Positions 1 through 6,120 of a DNA stretch of 32,411 nt are shown piece after piece. The stretch spans positions 1 through 32,411 of the forward strand of contig JAYVZS010000066.1 of the NCBI GenBank assembly GCA_043783155.1, given 5' to 3'. The position numbers and the translations under genes are program-made. How positions within the stretch are numbered: position 1 is the stretch's first letter; the number at the start of each line of letters is the position of its first letter. Source of the DNA: JAPLDA01 sp043783155. Its GTDB lineage: Bacteria > Bacteroidota > Bacteroidia > AKYH767-A > 2013-40CM-41-45. The notes beneath the pieces were generated by a model, which was given only the letters and a program-made list of their open reading frames with translations, had not been told where the DNA came from and ran no database searches.

Positions 1-206
1 CAATTAAATCAATACATTCGCTAACAGATTCGAGTGCATAAGTACCCATCAAAGGGACATCAGTATTGTGGTTGGCAGTTTTCTTTCAGACACTAATTAA
101 ACTTATAAAGAAAAATATGGAAAAAGATTTTATAAAGACATTTGAAATTGATTTTTCAAGTATTCCTTAGTGTTTCTAAGTGCTCTCAGTGTCTCAGTGG
201 TTATTT
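1..206. other. Left-edge spacer, no supported gene
   Basis: I see no convincing gene. A minus-strand open frame runs from an ATG at 47-49 off the left edge, but only 16 codons are visible, so it cannot be judged. The right part holds a degenerate AGTG-cored tandem repeat just downstream of the glycosyltransferase stop. Confidence 0.5.
162..202. repeat. Degenerate AGTG-cored short tandem repeat
   Basis: AGTG recurs at 169, 179, 188 and 196, with the spacing shrinking from 10 to 9 to 8 bp and T/C-rich spacers between. It starts just beyond the end of the minus-strand glycosyltransferase gene. Similar AGTG or CACT strings occur in spacers of other bacteria, from memory; a function is not known to me. 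Confidence 0.6.
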
Positions 207-1427
207 TTAATGCAAATTTTCATTTAGGTTTTTCCTGAGTTGCATATAAAACTCCACCACCCCTTTCCCAATCACCTCATTCGAATATTTCTCTGCCACT
301 AATTTTCTTGCAGACTTTCCGATTTGTTCAGCAAACGTTTTATCACCCAAACATTTTTTAATAGCTTCAAAAAACTGTTGTGGCGTGTCAGCAATTAAAA
401 TATTTTCATTGTTGGTGCACTGAATTCCTTCCGCGCCGATAGAAGTAGAGATGATTGTTTTTCCCAACGCCATTCCCTGGATAATTTTTACGCGCATGCC
501 GCTGCCGGATAGAAGGGGAACAATCATCATTTGTTTGTTTCGCATGTACTGATTTGAATCTGAAATTTCTCCTTCGCAAATTACATTCGGATAACCGGCT
601 TCCATTAACCGTTTAGGAAATCCTCTTCCGGCGAGAAATAATTTCAGTCCAGGAAATTCTATGCGAATAGGTTTCCAGCAATTTCCAAGGAACCAATCGA
701 TGGCTTCGAGATTCGGCATCCAATCCATCGAGCCAAGATGGAATAAGCACCACTCGGGTTTTTCAATTTCGCTTATTTTATAGTCGTTCAGATTAATTCC
801 AAGTGGGGTCACATGAATCGGAACCTTGCAACCAAGATTCTTGAAAATAGTTTCATCGTCTTTTGTAATGGGAAGAATGCCGTCAACGAGATTCATGCTT
901 TTCAATTCGTATGCTTTTAATCTTTTCACAAGAATTTCTAAATACAATTTTTCAAAAATATTTCTTTCCGATTGGCAAAGTCGTTCCCAGATAATGTGTT
1001 CTACGTTGTGTGCGCGCATCACGATTTTTGCTGATGAATTTTTACGAATGCAGTCAAGATAAGGCATCATGAACAGACTTTCAATCTGAATGATATCAAA
1101 CAGTTCCGCCCTTAAAAGCACAGCGAGACGTTCTTCAAATTCTTTGCTGTAGAAACGGGTAATATTATATGACTCATTTGTGAAGAGATTCATAAATGCA
1201 TCAAAAGATCTCACAGAAGTATCAGCCGTAACGGCTTCCAAGCGCATCTCTTCCTTGAAGGCGAGAGGGAGTTCATTCGTCTTCACAAAATGTTTGAGCG
1301 TATTGAGCGCGAAAATTTTCACCGTATTTCCCTGCAATACCAGCGATTGCGAAAGATTGTACATCGCAATGTTTCCGCCATCAACAGGAGGGAAGGGTAT
1401 TCGATGACAAAGCTGGAGTAGGTTCAC
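207..1427 (-). CDS. Glycosyltransferase family 4 (GT-B fold)
   Basis: Predicted to transfer a sugar from a nucleotide donor to a surface or exopolysaccharide acceptor at the cytoplasmic face of the inner membrane; the substrate cannot be told. The 406 residues fit the family. The N-terminal half has the start of a GT-B Rossmann domain (PFPPVDGGN at residues 11-19) and HNVEH at 140-144. The C-terminal half has GSMDWMPN at 232-239 and the donor-site region LLSGSGMRVKI (305-315) followed by GAEGI, typical of GT4 enzymes related to PEP-CTERM/exopolysaccharide transferases. The start is GTG: an in-frame TAA lies five codons upstream, and the conserved strand begins immediately after the start. It lies 41 bp downstream of the permease gene on the same strand, probably co-transcribed. 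No signal peptide. Confidence 0.88.
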   Translation of the reverse strand: MNLLQLCHRIPFPPVDGGNIAMYNLSQSLVLQGNTVKIFALNTLKHFVKTNELPLAFKEEMRLEAVTADTSVRSFDAFMNLFTNESYNITRFYSKEFEERLAVLLRAELFDIIQIESLFMMPYLDCIRKNSSAKIVMRAHNVEHIIWERLCQSERNIFEKLYLEILVKRLKAYELKSMNLVDGILPITKDDETIFKNLGCKVPIHVTPLGINLNDYKISEIEKPEWCLFHLGSMDWMPNLEAIDWFLGNCWKPIRIEFPGLKLFLAGRGFPKRLMEAGYPNVICEGEISDSNQYMRNKQMMIVPLLSGSGMRVKIIQGMALGKTIISTSIGAEGIQCTNNENILIADTPQQFFEAIKKCLGDKTFAEQIGKSARKLVAEKYSNEVIGKGVVEFYMQLRKNLNENLH

Positions 1428-1468
1428 TTCCGGAAAAGTTTAAGTTGAATGAATAGGAGAAATATTTT

Positions 1469-2908
1469 TCAGGCAGAAGCAGTTGTTTCTTTCTTAAACC
1501 GTTCAAAAATTTTTCGAAAGAAACGTACATACGATTCCCTGTCAAGTAGCGATGAATCTGTTGCCGCTTTATACGTCAGAAATATTCCGACGGGTAATAA
1601 TATGAAAGTTGAAATCCACATACCTTTGTATGCAGGAACCACTGCTTCACGTACTGTTTTTTCACTCATGATGGAGAGAACGTGATATGTCACAAAAAAT
1701 AAAATCGAAATGACAACCGGCAACCCGAATCCACCTTTTCTGATGATCGCTCCTAAAGGAGCCCCTATGAAAAAAAGAATCAGGCAGGCAATCGAAAGCG
1801 TGAACTTCCTGTGCCATTCGATTAAATGCCTCGCCACCGTTTTGGTTTTTATATTGATTTCATTCTCGGCATCCGACGTCACTGATTTCGCGTTACGCGC
1901 ATTGTACAGGGCATTTGAAACAATGTCTTTTCTCTTGTCAGCAGGAAAGTTAAGCAGGAAATCCGGCTGATGAAATGGAAGTGGTTTTATATTGACATTT
2001 CCAGAAGAATCTAACCTGGCTGCAACCACCTCGCTGAAGTACTTTTGAAAATCTTTTTTTCGTACATCAATCAGCTTCTGCAGCGAATCCGCTGAAGATG
2101 AAAGTTGTTTCAGGTTCAGCATCTGGTAATTGTCTTTGAAGAGTTGTTCATTTGTTCGAGTCATCTTAAAAGTGCCGAGATCAAAACGCATGGTTTGCTC
2201 CTCAAATTCGTTACGTGTCAATGGATGCGTATTTTTTTTACCGCGGTCGTTTGGCTCTTCTGTGTAGCTGTTGCCATTGAATAAACTCAGGATCAGAAAA
2301 CGTTCATCATCCGACATCACCATCTTTCCTTTGTCGGCCATGGTGAGTTTTGTATTTCCCATGTTGTCGGAGTGATCATAAATCATGACGTTTCGTAACG
2401 TCTGGCCATCGTCTTCTTTTTTTCCTACCTTGATGGAATAACCGTCAATACCATTGTAGAAAACTCCTTCTTTGATGTATAGTGCTGGCTTCTGTTGCCT
2501 CACGTCATACAGTAACGCATTCATCTTCAGGTTGGCGATCGGCAGAATGTTGTTGGAGAAATAAAAGGCGAGAATGGAAATGAAACAGGTGAGGACGATT
2601 AACGGTCGCATGACACGTTGCAGTGAAACACCAGACGCTTTACAAGCTGCCAATTCAAAATGTTCCGCTAAATTTCCGAACGTCATCAACGAAGAAAGCA
2701 GGATGGCCATCGGCAAAGCGAGGGGAACCATGGTTGCTGCAAAATAAAGCATCAGTTTCAAAATCACGAACCAACCCAGGCCTTTGCCCACAAGGTCGTC
2801 GATGTATTTCCACAAAAACTGCATGAGCAGGATGAAGAGAGAAATAAAAAAGGTCATCACAAAAGGACCGATGAAAGTTCTTAAAACTAACTGAGTTAAT
2901 TTCTTCAC
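1469..2908 (-). CDS. LptF/LptG family permease (YjgP/YjgQ)
   Basis: Membrane component of the LptB2FG ABC transporter, which extracts lipopolysaccharide from the inner membrane and passes it to the periplasmic bridge. The N-terminal part has membrane segments at about residues 10-30, 50-75 and 100-120. It includes the family-typical coupling stretch FELAACKASGVSLQRVMRP (about 133-151), which contacts the ATPase. A large polar periplasmic domain follows, then three C-terminal membrane segments (about 370-455). At 479 residues it is longer than the roughly 360 of E. coli LptF or LptG, because the periplasmic domain is larger, as is usual in Bacteroidota. The start is GTG, forced by an in-frame TAA two codons upstream. 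Whether it fills the LptF or the LptG role cannot be decided. No LptB gene is nearby. Confidence 0.88.
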   Translation of the reverse strand: MKKLTQLVLRTFIGPFVMTFFISLFILLMQFLWKYIDDLVGKGLGWFVILKLMLYFAATMVPLALPMAILLSSLMTFGNLAEHFELAACKASGVSLQRVMRPLIVLTCFISILAFYFSNNILPIANLKMNALLYDVRQQKPALYIKEGVFYNGIDGYSIKVGKKEDDGQTLRNVMIYDHSDNMGNTKLTMADKGKMVMSDDERFLILSLFNGNSYTEEPNDRGKKNTHPLTRNEFEEQTMRFDLGTFKMTRTNEQLFKDNYQMLNLKQLSSSADSLQKLIDVRKKDFQKYFSEVVAARLDSSGNVNIKPLPFHQPDFLLNFPADKRKDIVSNALYNARNAKSVTSDAENEINIKTKTVARHLIEWHRKFTLSIACLILFFIGAPLGAIIRKGGFGLPVVISILFFVTYHVLSIMSEKTVREAVVPAYKGMWISTFILLPVGIFLTYKAATDSSLLDRESYVRFFRKIFERFKKETTASA

Positions 2909-2931
2909 GTTATATTTACCCGAAATTTAGA
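2909..2931. promoter_or_regulatory. 23-bp divergent promoter region
   Basis: Only 23 bp separate the GTG of the minus-strand permease from the ATG of the plus-strand gene. TATATTTA (2911-2918, plus) and TAAATTTC (minus, from 2922-2929) each match the TAnnTTTG box of Bacteroidota at seven of eight positions. They face away from each other. If both are used, the transcripts have almost no 5' leader. I found no clear -33 element for either. The pairing is inferred. Confidence 0.35.
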
Positions 2932-3552
2932 ATGGTGCAAGATACAAAATTGACATTTAGTGAAGAGGAAATGGACGCCATGCAAAACAGTCGTTTCTTT
3001 TTTGTAAAGAATGATGTAACGCAAAAGGTGACGCAGTTATTCGGTGACCTTGAAAATGAATTGATGAAATCGGTTTCAGACTTTCCTTTTCTCTCTTCAG
3101 CCGAATGGCAGATCAAAGCAAAGGGAAAAATATTTCGCGGAGAGAATTACCGCCTGATGCCTTACCTGATTCTCGATTGTCCACGGGTTTTTAATACTGA
3201 AACAGTCTTTGCATTCCGGTCAATGTTTCGATGGGGACATGAGTTCACTTTTACACTTCATCTGCAGGGTCTCGCGCTTGAACTATCGAGAAAGAAGATC
3301 GGGCAATATATTTCTGATTTAAATCGTCTGCAGTATTATGTCTGTGTGAATGATACGCCGTGGGAATATACATTTGATAAAGACAATTATGTATTGCTGG
3401 ATGAAATGACTGAGCATCGTTCAGATGAGTTGAAGAAAATAATAAGCACCGGAAACTTTTTGAAGTTGAGCAGGAAGCTTGGCTTAAAAGATTTCAGTCA
3501 TGCTGTATCGTATGGAGTTGAAACGTTTGAGAAACTGATGAAACTATTATAA
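2932..3552 (+). CDS. Conserved-looking hypothetical protein
   Basis: I do not recognise a named family. The protein has 206 residues with no signal peptide and no membrane segment, so it is probably cytoplasmic. It has an acidic amphipathic N-terminus (SEEEMDAMQNSRFFF, residues 10-24), a predicted helix (VTQKVTQLFGDLENELMKSV, 29-48) and an aromatic-rich middle containing NYRLMPYLILDCPR (about 73-86). Its normal composition and full-length frame argue for a real gene. The start at 2932 keeps the LTFSEEE strand; ATG codons at 2971 and 2980 are alternatives. It diverges from the LPS permease across 23 bp, so the two may share regulation, but that does not identify a function. Confidence 0.75.
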   Translation: MVQDTKLTFSEEEMDAMQNSRFFFVKNDVTQKVTQLFGDLENELMKSVSDFPFLSSAEWQIKAKGKIFRGENYRLMPYLILDCPRVFNTETVFAFRSMFRWGHEFTFTLHLQGLALELSRKKIGQYISDLNRLQYYVCVNDTPWEYTFDKDNYVLLDEMTEHRSDELKKIISTGNFLKLSRKLGLKDFSHAVSYGVETFEKLMKLL

Positions 3553-3568
3553 TAATGTGCTTTCATTT

Positions 3569-3604
3569 AGCCCCTCTCATTTGGGAGAGCGGTTGGGGTG
3601 TGGC
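3569..3604. repeat. Dispersed CCCCTCTC/GAGAG intergenic element, copy 1
   Basis: The element starts AGCCCCTCTC, folds into a short hairpin (CTCTC at 3574-3578 with GAGAG at 3585-3589), and ends in a G-rich GGTTGGGGTGTGGC tail. A second copy with the same order lies at 9424-9461. It sits in the spacer after the hypothetical gene and could also act as a weak terminator, although no T-run follows. Confidence 0.6.
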
Positions 3605-3624
3605 CCAAAAATAACAAATAAAAA

Positions 3625-4296
3625 ATGTCTGAAAAAATTAAAGCAATCATTACCGGCGCGACCGGCATGGTAGGAGAGGGCGCTTTGCATGAATGTCTTA
3701 ATCATCCTGATGTAGAAAAAGTATTGGTCATCAATCGGAAACCGTGCGGAGTTTCGCATCCGAAATTGATTGAAGTGTTACATACTAATTTCTTTGATCT
3801 TTCAACGATCGAATCTCTTTTGACAAATTACAATGCCTGTTTCTTTTGTCTGGGTGTTTCATCCATCGGAATGAAAGAACCCGAGTATACAAAACTTACT
3901 TATGACCTCACCATTCATGTTGCGAAGACTCTTTTGAAACTGAATTCCGGAATGACGTTTTGTTATGTTTCAGGAGCATCGACAGACAGTACTGAAAAAG
4001 GCAAAATGATGTGGGCGAGAGTAAAAGGAAAAACAGAAAATGATTTGCTGGCGTTAGGATTCAAACAATGCTTTGCTTTCAGGCCTGGATATATGCAACC
4101 CACAGTAGGTTTGAAGAATACACTGAAGGCCTATAAATACTTCTCATGGCTTTACCCGGCTTTGAAATTTTTGTTTCCTGGCAATGTTTCAACGCTCAAA
4201 GAAGTAGGGTTGGCGATGATTAATACGGTCAATAAAGGATACGATAAAAATATTTTAGAAGTGAAGGATATAAAGAAACTCGCAAGTTTAAAATAA
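3625..4296 (+). CDS. TIP30-like NAD(P)-binding Rossmann protein
   Basis: Atypical short-chain dehydrogenase-like protein of 223 residues. The dinucleotide-binding loop ITGATGMVGEG (residues 9-19) follows the first beta strand, and FFCLGVSS (about 74-81) follows strand four. YVSGAST (about 117-123) marks the active-site strand; the Tyr-x3-Lys of classical SDRs is replaced by a region ending KGKTENDL, as in the HTATIP2/TIP30-like group. FRPGYMQP closes the core. The substrate is unknown; annotation pipelines usually call such proteins epimerase or oxidoreductase. No signal peptide, so cytosolic. It stands alone between the hypothetical gene and a convergent secreted protein. Confidence 0.75.
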   Translation: MSEKIKAIITGATGMVGEGALHECLNHPDVEKVLVINRKPCGVSHPKLIEVLHTNFFDLSTIESLLTNYNACFFCLGVSSIGMKEPEYTKLTYDLTIHVAKTLLKLNSGMTFCYVSGASTDSTEKGKMMWARVKGKTENDLLALGFKQCFAFRPGYMQPTVGLKNTLKAYKYFSWLYPALKFLFPGNVSTLKEVGLAMINTVNKGYDKNILEVKDIKKLASLK

Positions 4297-4387
4297 ATCT
4301 GTTTATAGTTTATTCAGATTCTGACAATTGTTGGAAACGAGAACCCACATCACTTCAGTTTTAAGCGATGATAAAATTATTGCCGGA

Positions 4388-4423
4388 AAATAATAAAAGT
4401 CCACTGATGGTTGCAGTGGACTT
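4388..4423 (-). terminator. Intrinsic terminator of the Spy/CpxP-like gene
   Basis: A perfect 10-bp stem pairs AAGTCCACTG (4397-4406) with CAGTGGACTT (4414-4423) around a 7-nt loop. Read on the minus strand the stem is followed by a T-rich run (TTTTATTATTTT), so it ends transcription of the minus-strand gene that stops at 4459. The plus-strand side has no T-run. Confidence 0.8.
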
Positions 4424-4458
4424 GTAGATGATTAAGACCTACGTTTTTTCTTTGAAAA

Positions 4459-4857
4459 TTATTTTTCCTGTTCAGGTTGTCCAGGACTTTCGCCATTTTT
4501 TCTTTTGAACTTTGCTTCCATTTTTTCTTTCTGCTTTTCCTGTAGTTCCTTGAACTTCGCCATTTGCTGAGGAGTGAGAATGTTTTCCATTTCGCCAATC
4601 ATTTTTTGGCGACTCTCTTTTACCTCTTTGATGTCTGCTTCGCGAATTTTCTCCTGAGCCAGCAATAACTCTCTCATTTTAGAAGACTGTTCAGGAGTCA
4701 GATTCAATTTTTCTTTCAGATGACTTACTCGCATATCTGCGCGCTGCTCGGCTGTAAGTTTAGGTTTTTGTTTTTCCTGGTCCTGTGCCATTGCATTCAC
4801 AGTGATATTTGTCAGGATAAAGCAAAGTGCAACGAACTGAATGATTCTACTTTTCAT
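4459..4857 (-). CDS. Secreted Spy/CpxP-like LTxxQ-motif protein
   Basis: A small exported helical protein of 132 residues, probably a periplasmic chaperone-like or stress-responsive protein. A signal peptide covers residues 1-24 (hydrophobic core FVALCFILTNITVNAMA, cut before QDQEK). Three LTxEQ-type motifs (LTAEQ, LTPEQ, LTPQQ) are spread through a highly charged helix-rich chain, as in Spy/CpxP proteins of other bacteria. The C-terminus is lysine and glutamate rich. The gene has its own promoter box and terminator, so it is monocistronic. Periplasmic location is inferred from the signal peptide; its client or metal ligand is unknown. Confidence 0.75.
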   Translation of the reverse strand: MKSRIIQFVALCFILTNITVNAMAQDQEKQKPKLTAEQRADMRVSHLKEKLNLTPEQSSKMRELLLAQEKIREADIKEVKESRQKMIGEMENILTPQQMAKFKELQEKQKEKMEAKFKRKNGESPGQPEQEK

Positions 4858-4888
4858 AGTGGTGGATTTATTTTGTTTGGGGGTTCGA

Positions 4889-4896
4889 CAAAGGTA
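4889..4896 (-). promoter_or_regulatory. -7 box for the Spy/CpxP-like gene
   Basis: On the minus strand the sequence reads TACCTTTG, a perfect TAnnTTTG box, 31 bp upstream of the ATG at 4855-4857. No clear -33 TTG is found at the usual distance, so the assignment rests on the -7 box alone. Confidence 0.5.
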
Positions 4897-4965
4897 AACA
4901 AGAAAGGTTTAGAGGGGTTTTCTTTTTTATCCGGAAAACCATTATCATTCGCATAAACAGAGTAT

Positions 4966-4980
4966 GACTCCGAAGGAGTC
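4966..4980. repeat. GACTCC-GAA-GGAGTC palindrome
   Basis: A perfect 6-bp inverted repeat with a 3-nt loop lies in the spacer between the divergent Spy-like and Dabb-like genes. I recall the motif GACTCCGAAGGAGTC in spacers of other Bacteroidota genomes, which I cannot check here. No T-run follows on either strand, so it is not an ordinary terminator. Confidence 0.6.
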
Positions 4981-5113
4981 CAAGGTTTATTTTAATAATT
5001 CATGCCGATAACCTCCGATCCGGAAAGTATCGAACAACATTTTAGCTTCGGGTTGAATTTTTTTCTATTTTTAGTCTTTCAATTCAAAAATCTAACCTCT
5101 AAAACTAAAAGCC

Positions 5114-5410
5114 ATGATTGTAGTACGAGATGTATTCCGTTTGAAATTCGGAAAAGCAAGAGATGTAAAAGCCCTTATGCAGGAAACAAAAAAATTCATG
5201 AGCCCGGAGCAGGCAAAAAATTCGCGTGTTCTTTTTGACCTTGTCGGGCCTGCTTACACGATGGTGCTTGAAACCAGTCACAAAAATCTGACTGAATTTG
5301 AAGCGAGTCTCAGCAGCACAATGAATGCAAATGATTGGCGCGACTGGTATCAAAAGTTTATTCCATTGATCGAACAATCTTATCGAGAGATTTTTACGAT
5401 ACAGGAATAA
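5114..5410 (+). CDS. Small Dabb/NIPSNAP-like protein
   Basis: A 98-residue cytosolic protein. Its pattern is a first beta strand (IVVRDVFRLKFGKA, residues 2-15), a helix (RDVKALMQETKKFM), two more strands around VLFDLVGPAYTMVLET (39-54), and C-terminal helices with a Trp-rich turn (DWRDWYQKF). This fits a single dimeric alpha-beta barrel (ferredoxin-like) domain such as NIPSNAP or ABM. These domains dimerise and take part in oxidation, signal or small-molecule binding roles. I assign it by fold pattern only; the substrate is unknown. It stands alone, with repeat-rich spacers on both sides. Confidence 0.6.
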   Translation: MIVVRDVFRLKFGKARDVKALMQETKKFMSPEQAKNSRVLFDLVGPAYTMVLETSHKNLTEFEASLSSTMNANDWRDWYQKFIPLIEQSYREIFTIQE

Positions 5411-5570
5411 AAATTTGCTTCATGGCCTGTTTATTATCAGGAAGTATTTGAAGGCGGTTAATAAGCATCTTTTTTGCATTGCTTTATCATGATGTGAAAC
5501 CTTGTTTGTCAGGGCTTTATTAACTATTATCGGGTCAATAGGTTTCGATGAAAATAGGCTTCTTAATCAA

Positions 5571-5660
5571 TAGCCCCGATTGAAGCGAAAAGCCCGAGCT
5601 GTTATTGCGAGCGGAGCGAAGCAATGACGGCTCGGCTTGCAGCGGAAAGCGGGACAGGTG
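5571..5660. repeat. Nested palindromic intergenic element
   Basis: The outer boxes are CCCCGATTGAAGCG (5574-5587) and AGCGGAAAGCGGGA (5641-5654). Inside them CCGAGC (5594-5599) pairs with GCTCGG (5630-5635). Inside that, GTTATTGC (5601-5608) pairs with GCAATGAC (5621-5628) with one G-T pair, leaving a 12-nt loop. The two inner stems are nearly continuous, giving a hairpin of about 14 bp. The loop region (ATTGCGAGCGGAGCGAAGCAAT) and the outer boxes look like two separate repeat families, one sitting in the apex of the other. No protein is encoded. Confidence 0.65.
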
Positions 5661-5725
5661 TTAATTTGAAGCTGAAATGTATCGCTTCTAATTTTATTAC
5701 CCTGAATCTTTATTTTTACAAGAAG

Positions 5726-5757
5726 TTGTTTTTGTACACTTTAATTGTCTACATTTG
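5726..5757 (+). promoter_or_regulatory. Cold-shock gene promoter
   Basis: The -7 box TACATTTG (5750-5757) is a perfect TAnnTTTG. A TTG at 5726-5728 lies 21 bp upstream, the usual Bacteroidota -33 spacing. The expected start of transcription is about 20-25 nt before the ATG at 5787. Confidence 0.7.
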
Positions 5758-5786
5758 CGGGATTAATTTATATAACTACAATAAAA

Positions 5787-5981
5787 ATGAAAAAAGGTAA
5801 AGTAAAATTCTACAACTATTCCAAAGGATTTGGATTTATTTGTGACAACGAAACAGGACAAGATGTATTTGTCCATGCATCAGGTTTGAAAGAAGAAATT
5901 CGCGATGGCGATGAAGTCACTTTCGATGTTGAACAAGGTAAAAGAGGTTTAAATGCTGTGAGTGTACAAATCGCACAATAA
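5787..5981 (+). CDS. Cold-shock protein, CspA family
   Basis: A single OB-fold nucleic-acid-binding domain of 64 residues, the normal CspA size. It acts as an RNA chaperone that melts structure in mRNA. RNP1 is visible as KGFGFI (about residues 13-18), RNP2 as VFVHAS (about 28-33), and the C-terminal strand as KRGLNAVSVQIA. I chose the ATG at 5787 because an upstream TTG in the same frame at 5745 lies within the promoter box, and the canonical MKKGKVKFYN start matches the family. It is monocistronic, with its own promoter and a strong intrinsic terminator. Confidence 0.93.
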   Translation: MKKGKVKFYNYSKGFGFICDNETGQDVFVHASGLKEEIRDGDEVTFDVEQGKRGLNAVSVQIAQ

Positions 5982-5999
5982 ATAATTTTATCATTCTTG

Positions 6000-6036
6000 A
6001 AAAAACGTCTCGCAATACTGCGGGACGTTTTTTTTT
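6000..6036 (+). terminator. Intrinsic terminator of the cold-shock gene
   Basis: A 15-bp stem (6000-6014 with 6019-6033) contains one G-T pair and a 4-nt loop ATAC. It begins 19 bp after the stop and ends in an uninterrupted T-run. Confidence 0.9.
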
Positions 6037-6077
6037 GAAGCATCAGTTAATTAGCTACAGTATGATTTTTAACCTCC

Positions 6078-6105
6078 GACTATCGACCGTTGACTGTCGA
6101 CTTTC
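6078..6105. repeat. Four-copy heptamer tandem repeat
   Basis: Four consecutive 7-bp units read GACTATC, GACCGTT, GACTGTC and GACTTTC. They lie immediately upstream of the ABC-F -7 box, covering the region where a -33 element and spacer would be. Confidence 0.75.
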
Positions 6106-6108
6106 TTT

Positions 6109-6116
6109 TACATTTG
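6109..6116 (+). promoter_or_regulatory. -7 box of the ABC-F gene
   Basis: TACATTTG is a perfect TAnnTTTG box and ends only 4 nt before the ATG at 6121. With the usual start distance, the transcript would begin at or very near the start codon. A TTG at 6090-6092 lies 16 bp upstream, slightly short of the usual spacing. Confidence 0.6.
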
Positions 6117-6120
6117 CGCC

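Larger units (their letters stand above)
5411..5786. other. 376-bp spacer with composite repeat and promoter
   Basis: No gene is visible here. The spacer contains a composite palindromic repeat (5571-5660) and, at its right end, the cold-shock gene promoter. Confidence 0.7.

Noticed and set aside
1..49. A minus-strand frame running off the left edge
   Set aside because: Only 16 codons are visible, with no motif and no promoter box, so it cannot be supported.
5745..5786. A longer cold-shock protein start with TTG
   Set aside because: The codon lies inside the promoter and the extension is not part of the CspA family.
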